The notes under the pieces: model-generated
What the model was told of the DNA's origin: nothing
Database searches by the model: none
Seen by the model: the letters and a program-made list of their open reading frames with translations, nothing else
Position numbers and translations under genes: made by a program
Assembly (NCBI RefSeq): GCF_006864455.1
Contig: NZ_QHLK01000007.1
Span: 1-64,000, forward strand
Reading direction: 5' to 3'
DNA length: 64,000 nt
DNA from: Campylobacter sp. MIT 97-5078
GTDB taxonomy: Bacteria; Campylobacterota; Campylobacteria; Campylobacterales; Campylobacteraceae
Part shown: in pieces, positions 7,690 to 17,066 of the stretch
Layout: each line of letters opens with the position of its first letter
Numbering within the stretch: position 1 is the first letter of the stretch

Positions 7690-9071
7690 TTTTTCTCCTT
7701 TATTTTATCTATAATTAAACTTGTGCTAAAGCCCTCTTCAAAGGCTATAAGTTCAACTTTTTCAACCAAATCAGCCCCTACAACTTCTTTGTCCTCATAA
7801 TCAGCCCCTTTAACCAAAATATCTGGCTTTAAAGTTTTAATCAACTCATAAGGTGTATCCTCGTCAAAAATCACGACAAAATCCACAAAATAAAGTGCCG
7901 CAAGCAAAGCTGCTCTTTGAAATTCGCTATTTACAGGTCGCGTTTTGCCTTTTAAATGCTTTACGCTGGCATCTGAGTTTAATCCCACCACAAGCAAATC
8001 ACCTAAATTTCTTGCTTTTTCGAGGTATTTGATATGTCCAAAATGCAAAATATCAAAGCAACCATTAGTAAAAACTACTTTTTTACCAAGATGAGCAAGT
8101 CTTTTGACAAGGGCATTTTTTGTGATAATCTTAGCTTCAAAGCTTGTTTTGCCGTAGTTTTTAATCTCCTCAAAACTCACACTTACGCTTCCTACCTTGC
8201 TTACCACAACGGCAGCTGCAGCGTTTGCTAACTCACAAGCTTTAATAAGAGGCACTTTCAAAGCAAAACAAAAGGCAAGCATGGCTATGACGCTATCTCC
8301 AGCCCCTGTTACATCAAAAACCTCTCTTGCCGTAGCTTCAATGATATGTAAATCATCATCAAACACAGCTATACCAGCTTCTGAAAGAGTAATGAGTGAG
8401 TATTCAAGCTTAAATTTTTCTTTAAGCTCTTTAATGCCTTTTTTAAGATTATCCCCATTTAAATCACTCATTTTAAGGGCTTCTAAGGCTTCTTTTTTAT
8501 TTGGTGTAAGTAAGGTTGCCCCTGTATATTTTGAGTAATCACTACCCTTTGGATCGATGAGTATGGGTATGTTTAACTCGTTTGCCTTTGTGATGAGTGC
8601 CCTTGTTACCTTAGGGCTTAAAACACCCTTGCCATAATCACTTAAAACCACGCTTTGATACTCTTTAACACATGCTTCAAATTCAGCAATCAATTCATCT
8701 TCTAAACTAATATCATCAGTGCTTTCATCATCAAGTCTTAAAACCTGCTGAGAATGAGAAATAATACGATTTTTAAGCGAAGTTTTGCGTCCTTTTTGAG
8801 TAAGTAAAACCCCATCAATCCTTGTTTTTAAGAATTCCCCAGTCTCATCATCGCCCACTACGCTTAAAGCCTTGACATGAGCATTTAAAGCCTTTAAATT
8901 CGCATAGACATTTGCTGCTCCACCAAGCCTTTTATCCTGACTTTTTGTTTTCATCACTAAAACAGGAGCTTCAGGGCTTACACGCTCACAATCACACCAA
9001 ATATAATTATCCACCATCAAATCCCCAACAACAAGGATTTTAGGGCTTTGATTAGCTAAAAAATCAAGCAT
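7683..9071 (-). CDS. hldE: Bifunctional heptose-7-phosphate kinase / heptose-1-phosphate adenylyltransferase
   Basis: HldE phosphorylates heptose 7-phosphate at C1 and later, after GmhB acts, adds AMP to give ADP-heptose. The 462-residue protein has the usual two parts. The N-terminal ribokinase-type domain has [10 protein letters not shown] near 52 and the catalytic DVTGAGDSV near 255. The C-terminal nucleotidyltransferase domain opens with [20 protein letters not shown] near 335, with the HxGH motif. Its ATG overlaps the end of hldD by eight bases, and its stop overlaps the gmhA remnant. All key motifs are present, so this gene is intact although gmhA beside it is not. Confidence 0.95.
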   Translation of the reverse strand: MLDFLANQSPKILVVGDLMVDNYIWCDCERVSPEAPVLVMKTKSQDKRLGGAANVYANLKALNAHVKALSVVGDDETGEFLKTRIDGVLLTQKGRKTSLKNRIISHSQQVLRLDDESTDDISLEDELIAEFEACVKEYQSVVLSDYGKGVLSPKVTRALITKANELNIPILIDPKGSDYSKYTGATLLTPNKKEALEALKMSDLNGDNLKKGIKELKEKFKLEYSLITLSEAGIAVFDDDLHIIEATAREVFDVTGAGDSVIAMLAFCFALKVPLIKACELANAAAAVVVSKVGSVSVSFEEIKNYGKTSFEAKIITKNALVKRLAHLGKKVVFTNGCFDILHFGHIKYLEKARNLGDLLVVGLNSDASVKHLKGKTRPVNSEFQRAALLAALYFVDFVVIFDEDTPYELIKTLKPDILVKGADYEDKEVVGADLVEKVELIAFEEGFSTSLIIDKIKEKKC

Positions 9072-10020
9072 TTACTTCCTTTTCATGAATGCGTTTAATT
9101 TCACTTATATAGTCCTTAATGCCCTCTTCTAGGCTAAACTGAGGCTCATACAACCCGACCCAGCTACTTAAATCAGCTTGAGTGTGAAACTGATAAGCCT
9201 TTGCGTAAGGATTTTTGATATATTCACAAGACAAAGTTGTGCCAAGCCCAGTTTGTAAAATATCAACAATATCTTGAAAGCTTCTTGGAATGGAAGTTGC
9301 CACATTATACACCCCACTTTTTACTTCTAAAGCCTTTAAATTCGCGTTTATAACATCTTTAATATACACAAAATCCCTAAAAATTTTCTCGCTCCCCTCA
9401 AACAAACGCGGATTTTGTCCGCTTAAAATTTGCAAGCCAAATTGCAAGATCATTGACGCTGTCTTACCCTTGAAAAATTCACCTTTACCATAAACATTAA
9501 AATATCTAAGCCCTACTATATCAAGCTTTTGGCTGTATTTAAAAGCCAAATGATCCATCATAAGCTTTGAAAAAGCATATGGATTTTTAGGTGTTTCGTC
9601 TTTTCCTACAATTTGCGGACTAGCTGCATCCCCATACACCGAAGCAGAACTCGCATAAATAAGTTTTGCTTTAAGCTTTATACTTAAGTCTATAAAGTTT
9701 TTAAAGCTGTTTAAATTCGTGCGTAAAATAAGGTTTTCATCATCTGCTGTGGTATCTGAAATGGCTGCTTGATGAAAAATCACTTCGGCTTTAAAATCCT
9801 CAATCTTTTCAAAAACGCAAGGCTCATTTATATCGCCCACAAAAAGCTCGCCTTTAAAGCCAAGTAAGTTTTTAAAATGCCCTAGACTTTTAAGGTTTCC
9901 ATTAGAAAATTTCTCCTCATTTCTCATCTTATCAATCACCAAAATTTCATGCTTATCTTGCAAGGCTAAAGCAAGCTGTGAGCCTATAAATCCAGCTCCT
10001 CCTGTGATAACTATCTTCAT
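9064..10020 (-). CDS. hldD: ADP-L-glycero-D-manno-heptose 6-epimerase
   Basis: HldD epimerises ADP-D-glycero-D-manno-heptose at C6, the last step of ADP-heptose synthesis, in the cytosol. The 318-residue extended short-chain dehydrogenase has [14 protein letters not shown] at residues 7-20 for NADP binding, a Ser residue in [10 protein letters not shown] near 125, and the YAFSK catalytic Tyr/Lys near 150. It starts two bases after gmhB and overlaps hldE, so gmhB-hldD-hldE form one operon. Confidence 0.95.
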   Translation of the reverse strand: MKIVITGGAGFIGSQLALALQDKHEILVIDKMRNEEKFSNGNLKSLGHFKNLLGFKGELFVGDINEPCVFEKIEDFKAEVIFHQAAISDTTADDENLILRTNLNSFKNFIDLSIKLKAKLIYASSASVYGDAASPQIVGKDETPKNPYAFSKLMMDHLAFKYSQKLDIVGLRYFNVYGKGEFFKGKTASMILQFGLQILSGQNPRLFEGSEKIFRDFVYIKDVINANLKALEVKSGVYNVATSIPRSFQDIVDILQTGLGTTLSCEYIKNPYAKAYQFHTQADLSSWVGLYEPQFSLEEGIKDYISEIKRIHEKEVNA

Positions 10021-10021
10021 T

Positions 10022-10558
10022 TTATCCTTTCAATTTCTTTTTTAAAAATACCAAAGCTAAACTTAAGTTTTTACAAATTTCAAAATGTCCTTTTTTGAGA
10101 TCTTTTTTTAAATTTTTATCTTCGCTCAAAAGCACTAAAGTGCCGACTTTTGCGGCTAAACCTGCTTGCATATCGCTTAAATTATCACCTATAAAAACTG
10201 CATTTTGCATATTAATGTCAAATTCAAGCTGGGCTTTTAAAAGCATACCCGGTTTTGGTTTTCTGCACTCACAATTTTCTAGGTGCGGACAATGATATAT
10301 TTTAGTAATTTCTATGCCTTGTTTTTTAAAACTTTCACACATAAATTGGCTTAACTTTGCAAAATCAGCCTCGGTATAATAGCCCCTTGCTATGCCTGAT
10401 TGATTAGTGATCACAAAGATTTTAAAGCCTTCTTGTATAAAAAAATCGCACAAAGGAAAAATCCCTTCGCAAAACTCAAAATCTTCTTGTTTATGCACAT
10501 ATTTTTTATCAATATTAATCACACCATCACGATCTAAAAATAACGCCTTTGTTTTCAT
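10022..10558 (-). CDS. gmhB: D-glycero-beta-D-manno-heptose-1,7-bisphosphate 7-phosphatase
   Basis: GmhB removes the C7 phosphate between the two HldE reactions. The 178-residue HAD-superfamily protein has LFLDRDGVINID at residues 6-17 (nucleophile D8, acid D10), VITNQSG near 50 and GDNLSDMQAG near 140. The zinc loop CPHLENCECRKPKPG lies near 105 and is typical of GmhB. It is first in the gmhB-hldD-hldE operon. The only promoter-like -10 lies very close to the ATG, so the transcript may have almost no leader. Confidence 0.93.
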   Translation of the reverse strand: MKTKALFLDRDGVINIDKKYVHKQEDFEFCEGIFPLCDFFIQEGFKIFVITNQSGIARGYYTEADFAKLSQFMCESFKKQGIEITKIYHCPHLENCECRKPKPGMLLKAQLEFDINMQNAVFIGDNLSDMQAGLAAKVGTLVLLSEDKNLKKDLKKGHFEICKNLSLALVFLKKKLKG

Positions 10559-10566
10559 CGCTTCTC

Positions 10567-10572
10567 ATTATA
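10567..10572 (-). promoter_or_regulatory. -10 box of the gmhB-hldD-hldE operon
   Basis: The minus strand reads ATTATAATGAG with TATAAT only eight bases before ATG 10558. A start six or seven bases beyond the -10 would fall one or two bases before the ATG. Confidence 0.5.
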
Positions 10573-10680
10573 ATATAAATTTGCAAAAATTAAACACTAA
10601 ATATAAAATAATTCTTAAGAAAAATATTCTTTATACCCGCAATGCAAAGAATCAAAGCAGATCATAAATATTTTAAAAAT

Positions 10681-10952
10681 TTAAGCGATGAGCTTTTTCA
10701 TTGTGCTGCCACTACGATTTTTTCGTGCATGACTATCAAGTCCAACCTCTACACCAAAAACAAAATCATTTAAATCTTTGATTTTTTGATCTGCAAATAC
10801 CTCAGGCTAAACCACTTTCACACATAAACTCACAATTATATCTATGCTAGAAAAATACGAATTTAACGCTCTTTGTCTACCAAAACTATCAAATAAATTA
10901 TCATTTTTTCTCGCACAGCTAAAATGATATGCAAACATTCAAAGGCTTTAAG
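10681..10952 (-). pseudogene. Remnant of a DpnII/MboI-family type II restriction endonuclease
   Basis: The gap between carB and gmhB is not featureless. Immediately after the carB stop, the minus strand reads LKAFECLHIILAVRE in one frame. After a frameshift and one in-frame stop it reads LNDFVFGVEVGLDSHARKNR and SGSTMKKLIA before a stop at 10681. DpnII-family enzymes, which cut GATC, have a matching order: an LLLAVR strand, then a GVETGLDSNGRKNRGG-type motif before the catalytic half. The N-terminus and the whole C-terminal catalytic part are missing here, and no methylase is nearby. This is a dead fragment; the family call rests on my memory of the motif. Confidence 0.72.
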
Positions 10953-13900
10953 TCATTTTTTCAAATAATCCTGCAAGCTTTTTACTTCTAAATAGCTTTC
11001 ATTTTGCACGGCTTTGATTGACTTTGCACCAGCTAGTGCTCCTCTTAGATTTGTAAAATAAGGAATTTTAAAACGAATGATATTTGCTCTTATTTTTTTG
11101 GTATCATCTTTAAAGCTGTTTTCATCACTGGTATTAATCACTAAGGCTATCTCGTTGTTTTTGAGTTTATCCTCTACATTTGGGCGACCTTCTGAAATTT
11201 TATAGACCAGCTCGCATTCAAAGCCTGAATTTTGAATTTCCTTACAAGTGCCAGCTGTGGCTATGAGTTTAAAGCCTAAATCACTATAAGCTTTTGCAAG
11301 GTTTTTAGCGTATTTTTTATCGCCATCTTTTAATGAGATAAACACACTTCCTTTTTTTGGTAGGTTGTTAAAGGCTGAAATTTGACTTTTTGCGTAAGAA
11401 TTTGCAAAATCCTTGCTTATGCCCATCACCTCACCAGTTGAACGCATTTCAGGTCCTAAGTCTAAATCACTTCCATTAAGCTTTGCAAAAGGAAACACTG
11501 CTTCTTTTACGCTGATAAAGCCTAAATTTTTAGGCACAAAAATGCCATTTTTTTCTTCAATTACAGCGAAATTATCATAAAATTTTAAGGCTTCTTTTAA
11601 ATTGCCTTGCCACATTACTCTAGTTGCTATTTTTGCTAGTGGCACGCCTGTAGCTTTGCTTACAAAAGGCACGGTTCTACTTGCTCTAGGATTAACCTCT
11701 ATCATGAAAAGTTCATCATTTAAAAGGGCAAATTGTATATTAAGCAAGCCTACAACGCCTAAATTTAAGGCTATGTCTTTGGTTTTTTCTCTGATTTCAT
11801 TTTGTGCTTTTTCACTGATATTAAGAGGGGGTAAAGAGCACGCAGAATCCCCACTATGAATGCCAGCTTCTTCAATATGCTCCATAATGCCAGCCACATA
11901 CACATCTTTGCCATCACTAATAGCATCAACATCAAGCTCAGTAGCGTTATCTAAAAACTGATCGATTAAAACCGGACTTTTATCGCTCACATCAACAGCT
12001 TCTTGCATGTAAAGTCTTAATTCAGCTTCATTATGCACCACTCTCATTGCTCTTCCGCCTAAAACATAACTTGGGCGAACTAAAACCGGATAAGCAATAT
12101 CACTTGCCTTTAATACAGCTTCTTCAACGCTTGTTGCAGTAGCATTTTTAGGTTGTTTTATGGCTAATTTTTCACAAAATTCAGCAAATTTCTTTCTATC
12201 TTCTGCTAGATCAATAACTCTAGCCGTTGTGCCTATAATCTTAGCTCCAAAAGCACTTAATCTTTTAGCAAATTTCAAAGGCGTTTGCCCTCCAAAATGC
12301 ACTATCACTCCATCTGGCTTTTCTCTTTCAACCACAGCTCTTAAATGCTCAAAGTCTATAGGCTCAAAATACAAAATATCACTGGTATCATAATCAGTGC
12401 TTACTGTTTCTGGATTGCAATTATACATGATGGTTTTAATGCCTAAATCATTTAAGGCAAAAGATGCATGCACACAAGCATAATCAAACTCAATGCCCTG
12501 TCCTATGCGGTTAGGTCCTCCTCCTATAATCATAACCTTTTTTTCTTTTTTATCTTTTTTTACCAAAGTTTCATTTTTGTTTTGAGCAAATTCATTTATA
12601 CTTGTGCTTGAGTAAAGATAAGGCGTAAGGGCTTTAAACTCACCTGCACAGGTATCTACTTCATTATAATTAAGATTGATTTTTTGTCTTAATCTTGCAT
12701 AATATATATCATTTTGAGAAAGCTCTAAATTATCTTTTAAATTCACAAGCAAGGCGAGCATTTTATCAGAAAAGCCCATAGCTTTGGCTTTTCTAAGCAA
12801 GGTTTTATCATTTAATATATCCATATCTATACATTTTTCAAAGTCTATGATTTCTTTGATTTGCTCTAAAAACCAAGTATCGATTTTACAAAGCTCATGA
12901 AGTTCAGCCACACTAAAGCCCTCTCTAAAAGCTTGTGCTAGATATAAAAGGCGTTTTTCATTGGCATTTCTTATATTAAAAATCAATTCATTTTTATCAG
13001 CTTTGATAAAATTAAAACCACAATAGCCCTTTTCAAGCGAACAAAGTGCTTTTTGTATGCTTTCTTTAAAAGTGCTTCCTATAGCCATCACCTCGCCTAC
13101 GCTTTTCATGGCTGTGCCAAGTTTTGAGTCTGCATTTGGGAATTTCTCAAAGGCAAAACGAGGAATTTTTGTTACTATATAATCAATTGCTGGCTCGAAA
13201 CTAGCTGGCGTGCCCGTGATGTCATTTTTAATCTCATCTAAGCTAAAGCCAACTGCTAAAAGCGTAGCCACTTTTGCTATAGGATAACCTGTAGCCTTGC
13301 TTGCAAGGGCTGAAGAGCGAGATACTCTTGGATTCATTTCTATAACTATCATGCGTCCATTTTTTGGATTGACAGCAAATTGCACATTTGAGCCGCCTGT
13401 ATCTACGCCTATTTCTCTTAAAATGGCAAAGCTAGCATTTCGCATGACTTGATATTCTTTATCGGTTAAGGTTAAAGCTGGAGCTATGGTAATGCTATCT
13501 CCAGTATGCACGCCCATAGGATCAAAATTTTCTATGCTACAAACTATGATACAATTATCATTCTTATCGCGTATGACTTCCATTTCATACTCTTTCCAAC
13601 CAAGTAAGCTTTCTTCTATGAGAATTTCATGGATTGGGCTAAGAGCTAAAGCTACAATAGCAAGCTCTTTAAACTCGTCTAAATTATACACCACGCCAGA
13701 ACCTGCCCCACCAAGCGTATAAGAAGCACGTATCATCAAAGGAAAACCTATATCATCAACTGCCTTTAAAGCCTCATCATAATCATACGCATACATAGAC
13801 TTTGGCAAATCCATACCAATCTTTTTCATACACTCTTTAAAAACCTGTCTATCCTCACCTTTTTTAATGGCTTCTGGCTTTGCTCCAAGAAATTTCACAT

Positions 13901-14240
13901 GGCTAAAATTTTTCTTAAAATCCTCACTTTCAAAAAGCTCCATAGCCACATTTAAGGCCACTTGTCCGCCCATAGTAGGCAAAATCGCATCAATTTTTTC
14001 TTTTTTAATAATCCTTAAAATACTTTCTTTACTAATAGGTTCTATATAAGTTGCATCAGCAAATTCTGGATCAGTCATAATAGTAGCAGGATTTGAATTA
14101 ATCAGCACAACCTTATACCCTAGTTGCTTAAGCGTTTTAGCCGCCTGAGTGCCAGAATAATCAAACTCACAAGCCTGCCCTATAACTATAGGACCGCTAC
14201 CTATAAGCAAAATAGTATGAAAATCGGTTCTTTTTGGCAT
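10953..14240 (-). CDS. carB: Carbamoyl-phosphate synthase, large subunit
   Basis: CarB makes carbamoyl phosphate from bicarbonate, ammonia (delivered by CarA) and two ATP, feeding arginine (argF at 61.2 kb) and pyrimidine synthesis. The 1095-residue protein has the duplicated ATP-grasp halves: [18 protein letters not shown] at the N-terminus and its internal repeat [18 protein letters not shown] near 565. A C-terminal MGS-like allosteric domain contains [11 protein letters not shown] start it at ATG 14240 (MPKRTDFH) with AAGGAAAA upstream; the longer frame adds residues without a ribosome site. It is transcribed alone. carA is not in the window. Confidence 0.96.
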   Translation of the reverse strand: MPKRTDFHTILLIGSGPIVIGQACEFDYSGTQAAKTLKQLGYKVVLINSNPATIMTDPEFADATYIEPISKESILRIIKKEKIDAILPTMGGQVALNVAMELFESEDFKKNFSHVKFLGAKPEAIKKGEDRQVFKECMKKIGMDLPKSMYAYDYDEALKAVDDIGFPLMIRASYTLGGAGSGVVYNLDEFKELAIVALALSPIHEILIEESLLGWKEYEMEVIRDKNDNCIIVCSIENFDPMGVHTGDSITIAPALTLTDKEYQVMRNASFAILREIGVDTGGSNVQFAVNPKNGRMIVIEMNPRVSRSSALASKATGYPIAKVATLLAVGFSLDEIKNDITGTPASFEPAIDYIVTKIPRFAFEKFPNADSKLGTAMKSVGEVMAIGSTFKESIQKALCSLEKGYCGFNFIKADKNELIFNIRNANEKRLLYLAQAFREGFSVAELHELCKIDTWFLEQIKEIIDFEKCIDMDILNDKTLLRKAKAMGFSDKMLALLVNLKDNLELSQNDIYYARLRQKINLNYNEVDTCAGEFKALTPYLYSSTSINEFAQNKNETLVKKDKKEKKVMIIGGGPNRIGQGIEFDYACVHASFALNDLGIKTIMYNCNPETVSTDYDTSDILYFEPIDFEHLRAVVEREKPDGVIVHFGGQTPLKFAKRLSAFGAKIIGTTARVIDLAEDRKKFAEFCEKLAIKQPKNATATSVEEAVLKASDIAYPVLVRPSYVLGGRAMRVVHNEAELRLYMQEAVDVSDKSPVLIDQFLDNATELDVDAISDGKDVYVAGIMEHIEEAGIHSGDSACSLPPLNISEKAQNEIREKTKDIALNLGVVGLLNIQFALLNDELFMIEVNPRASRTVPFVSKATGVPLAKIATRVMWQGNLKEALKFYDNFAVIEEKNGIFVPKNLGFISVKEAVFPFAKLNGSDLDLGPEMRSTGEVMGISKDFANSYAKSQISAFNNLPKKGSVFISLKDGDKKYAKNLAKAYSDLGFKLIATAGTCKEIQNSGFECELVYKISEGRPNVEDKLKNNEIALVINTSDENSFKDDTKKIRANIIRFKIPYFTNLRGALAGAKSIKAVQNESYLEVKSLQDYLKK

Positions 14241-14266
14241 AGTTTTTTCCTTGAATTTTGAGAGCA

Positions 14267-14275
14267 ATTGTAGCA
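14267..14275 (-). promoter_or_regulatory. Extended -10 promoter of carB
   Basis: The minus strand reads TGCTACAAT, an extended -10 element ending 27 bases before ATG 14240. Confidence 0.6.
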
Positions 14276-14585
14276 TTTTGAACTTTTATTTTTGGTTAAA
14301 ATTATATTGAATTGAGCAAATATTTTTAATAAAAAAAGTATATTTTGTAAGAAAAATTTAAATGGCATTTGCCAAGAAATCTTAAGTTAAGACTTGTCAA
14401 AAAAAACAAGGAGTAAATATGCTTTATCCTGTGTGTAATGGCGTTGATTTATTATGGAAATATAGAAATTTACACATCTTAGTTTTAAAATGATGATTTT
14501 GCAAAAACTTAAAATTTAAGAAAAAGCCCAATTTATAGGCTTAAATACTTTTGTGCTAAGAAAAATACACAAAAAAAGATAAATC
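14276..14585. other. Intergenic gap between argS and carB, with a possible 24-codon ORF
   Basis: The stretch is AT-rich and holds no recognisable protein. One short plus-strand frame (14419-14493, 24 codons) begins with ATG six bases after a strong AAGGAG. Its product (MLYPVCNGVDLLWKY...) is unlike anything I know, so it may be a leader peptide, a gene remnant or chance. The argS-side terminator lies at 14514-14542. Confidence 0.35.
14514..14542 (-). terminator. Rho-independent terminator of the argS operon
   Basis: Reading the minus strand after argS, AAGCC (14542-14538) pairs with GGCTT (14528-14524) around a nine-base loop and runs into TTTCTT. The stem is short, but the place and U-rich tail fit. 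Confidence 0.6.
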
Positions 14586-16190
14586 TTATTTCAACTCCCC
14601 AGCATTCATCCTATCTTTTGCTTCTATACCCATAAGCTTTAGGACTGTTTTTATGCTTAAAGCCACTACTGCAAAGAGTTTAAGCAAGGCGTCCTCATCA
14701 TTTGTGCCTAACACTTTGTTTTCATTATAAAATTTATGGAAGCTTGCTGCAAGGCTTTTTAAGTAATCAGCTATCTTTTGTAAAGCCCTATTTTCAAAAG
14801 CATCACATAAAATGGCATGCGAATTTAAGCTTTCAAAAAGCAAATTTAAAGCTTCATCACTAAGCTTGCTTAAATCAGCATTGATAACTTGTTCTACGCT
14901 CTTGCCAGACTTTGCAAATACCTGATGAATGCGTGCATGTGCATAATTGATATAAAAAACAGGATTTGAGCTATCTTGTTTTTTAAGTTCGTTAATGTCA
15001 AACTCAAGATGAGTATCACATTTTTTGCTTAAAAAGATAAAACGCAAGGCATCAGCTCCTATCTCATCAAGCACTTCTTGCATAAGTATGAAATTTCCAG
15101 CCCTCTTACTCATCTTGTAAGGCTCGCCATCTTTTAACAAAGAAACCATTTGAGCTAGGATCACTTCAAGCTTGCTCTCATCAAAACCAAGAAAACTCAT
15201 CGCTGCTTTCATCCTAGCTATATAGCCGTGATGATCAGCTCCCCAAATATTAATGCACTTATCATAACCCCTGCTTAATTTGTCTTTGTGATAGACTATA
15301 TCAGCAACAAAGTAAGTTCCTCGCCCATCTTCTCGCACGATAACGCGATCTTTTTCATCACCTTTTTGACTTGACTTAAGCCAAATTTTACCCTCTTTTT
15401 CATAGCTAGCATGATTTGCTTTTAGGGCTTGAAGTGTAGCGTCAAGCTGTTCATACAAGCTTAATTCACTGATGAAATGATCGATTTTTATACGTGCTGA
15501 AGCTAGAGTCGCTTTGATCTCAACGAGCATTTTATCCTTTGCCCAAGAAGCGATTTTAGGGATATTTTTTTCCTCAAAAAAATCCACGCCAAATTCAGCC
15601 AAAGCCTCCTTAGCAAGCTCTTTGATATACTCGCCTTTATAATACTGATCAGGATAAACAACGCTTTGTTTAAACTCATTTTCACGCACAGCCAAAAGCA
15701 CTGAAAGTCCTAGAAGCTCGATTTGATTGCCCGCATCATTGATATAATATTCAGTGTCAAACTTAAAACCTAAATGCCTTGCTACTCTGGCTAAAGTATC
15801 ACCAAAAACAGCCCCTCTAGCATGCCCTATGTGAAGTGGTCCTGTAGGATTTGCACTTACATATTCAAGTAAAAAACTTTGCTTTTTAGCTGTGCCTTTT
15901 GCAAAATCTTCACTCTTGCTTAAAGCCTTTGTGGCTTCATCGTTTAAAAACTCACGCGAAAGCTTGAAATTTACATAGCCATTAACAGCCTCAACCTTTT
16001 CAAAAAGCTTTTCATTTGTAAATTTAACAGCTAATTCCTCAGCAATAAGCTTGGGATTTTTTCTTAGTTCTTTCGCTAAAGAGAAGGCAAGTGGGGTTGC
16101 AAAATGAGCAAGGTTTTTATCCTTTGGGCTTTCAAGCACAAAGTCTTGATCTAAACCTTGCTTTACGCACTCATATACTCTTGTTTTCAA
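14586..16190 (-). CDS. argS: Arginyl-tRNA synthetase
   Basis: This class I synthetase charges tRNA-Arg. The 534-residue protein contains the HIGH signature in NPTGPLHIGHARGAVFGD near 115 and a KMSKS-type loop as KMSKRAG near 355. The C-terminal helical anticodon-binding domain ends GELK. Initiation must use TTG 16190: the in-frame TAA two codons upstream is also the tatA stop, and no ATG or GTG precedes the conserved KDKNLAHFATPLAF segment. It is the last gene of an acidic protein-gmk-tatA-argS string. Confidence 0.94.
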   Translation of the reverse strand: MKTRVYECVKQGLDQDFVLESPKDKNLAHFATPLAFSLAKELRKNPKLIAEELAVKFTNEKLFEKVEAVNGYVNFKLSREFLNDEATKALSKSEDFAKGTAKKQSFLLEYVSANPTGPLHIGHARGAVFGDTLARVARHLGFKFDTEYYINDAGNQIELLGLSVLLAVRENEFKQSVVYPDQYYKGEYIKELAKEALAEFGVDFFEEKNIPKIASWAKDKMLVEIKATLASARIKIDHFISELSLYEQLDATLQALKANHASYEKEGKIWLKSSQKGDEKDRVIVREDGRGTYFVADIVYHKDKLSRGYDKCINIWGADHHGYIARMKAAMSFLGFDESKLEVILAQMVSLLKDGEPYKMSKRAGNFILMQEVLDEIGADALRFIFLSKKCDTHLEFDINELKKQDSSNPVFYINYAHARIHQVFAKSGKSVEQVINADLSKLSDEALNLLFESLNSHAILCDAFENRALQKIADYLKSLAASFHKFYNENKVLGTNDEDALLKLFAVVALSIKTVLKLMGIEAKDRMNAGELK

Positions 16191-16193
16191 AGC

Positions 16194-16442
16194 TTAAGCT
16201 TTCTTTTGTTCGTCGCTTTTTATACCCTCATCGCTTGTAAAAACCTTTGTATCTGGTTTTTCTTCAAGCTTTGCAGAATTTTTGTTTGTCTCATCTTCAT
16301 CATTACTCATCTCACTTTTAAAGGTTTTTATACCCTTACCTAAGCCTTTTGCAAGCTCTGGAATTTTTTTTGCCCCAAATAAAAGCACGATGATAAGTAA
16401 GATAACCAACCATTGTCCCGGTCCTATAGAACTTAAACCCAT
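16194..16442 (-). CDS. tatA: Sec-independent (twin-arginine) translocase subunit TatA
   Basis: TatA polymerises to form the pore that exports folded proteins such as the TorA-like molybdoenzyme at 32.3-34.8 kb. The 82-residue protein has the family plan: a short N-terminus, one membrane helix ([17 protein letters not shown], residues 10-26), a Gly-Lys hinge and amphipathic helix ([17 protein letters not shown]), and a charged tail. It starts one base after the gmk stop. Confidence 0.93.
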   Translation of the reverse strand: MGLSSIGPGQWLVILLIIVLLFGAKKIPELAKGLGKGIKTFKSEMSNDEDETNKNSAKLEEKPDTKVFTSDEGIKSDEQKKA

Positions 16443-16443
16443 T

Positions 16444-17064
16444 TTATTCTCCTTTATACCATTGAGTTTGAATTTCAGCTACAGTCTTACTTTGCACGCG
16501 TTTTTTACACGCTTTAAAGACAGCCTTAAGCTCTTTATAACTTTGTTCCAAGTCCTCATTAATGATTAAAAAATCATATTGAGCGATGAAATTCATCTCA
16601 TTTTCAGCCACAATGAGACGCTTTTTGATCGTATCTATTGTATCAGTTTTTCGATTAATAAGTCTTTTTTCAAGTTCATTTTTTGTCTTTGTTGTGATAA
16701 AAACTGAACTTAATTCATCTTTAAGTTTTTCTTTGACTATGCAAAAACCTTGCACATCAATATCAAAAATCACTACTCTACCTTCAGCAAGGGCTTTTTG
16801 AGTGTGTTTTAAAGAGGTGCCATAAAAGTTATTATACACTTTTGCCCATTCTAAAAAGGCTCCTTCATCTATATCTTTTTGAAAATCTTCCTCACTTACA
16901 AAATGATAATGAACCCCATCTATCTCGCCTTCTCGTGGTTTTCTTGTCGTGCAAGAAATAGAAAAATAAAGCTCATCTTTAAATTCGTTTATCAAACGAG
17001 TTAAAAGCGTGGATTTACCTGCCCCGCTTGGTCCGGAGATCAAAAGTATATAACCACCTTGCAC
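16444..17064 (-). CDS. gmk: Guanylate kinase
   Basis: Gmk phosphorylates GMP (and dGMP) to GDP with ATP. The 206-residue protein starts with the P-loop [15 protein letters not shown] (residues 7-21), followed by the GMP-binding segment [19 protein letters not shown] near 38. It is full length. It begins with GTG 17064 two bases after the acidic-protein stop, with only a weak GAGAAAG upstream, so translation is probably coupled. Confidence 0.95.
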   Translation of the reverse strand: MQGGYILLISGPSGAGKSTLLTRLINEFKDELYFSISCTTRKPREGEIDGVHYHFVSEEDFQKDIDEGAFLEWAKVYNNFYGTSLKHTQKALAEGRVVIFDIDVQGFCIVKEKLKDELSSVFITTKTKNELEKRLINRKTDTIDTIKKRLIVAENEMNFIAQYDFLIINEDLEQSYKELKAVFKACKKRVQSKTVAEIQTQWYKGE

Positions 17065-17066
17065 GT

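Noticed and set aside
14371-14382. Inverted repeat TGGCATTTGCCA in the argS-carB gap
   Set aside because: It is a short 5-2-5 palindrome with no known regulator here, expected by chance at this length.
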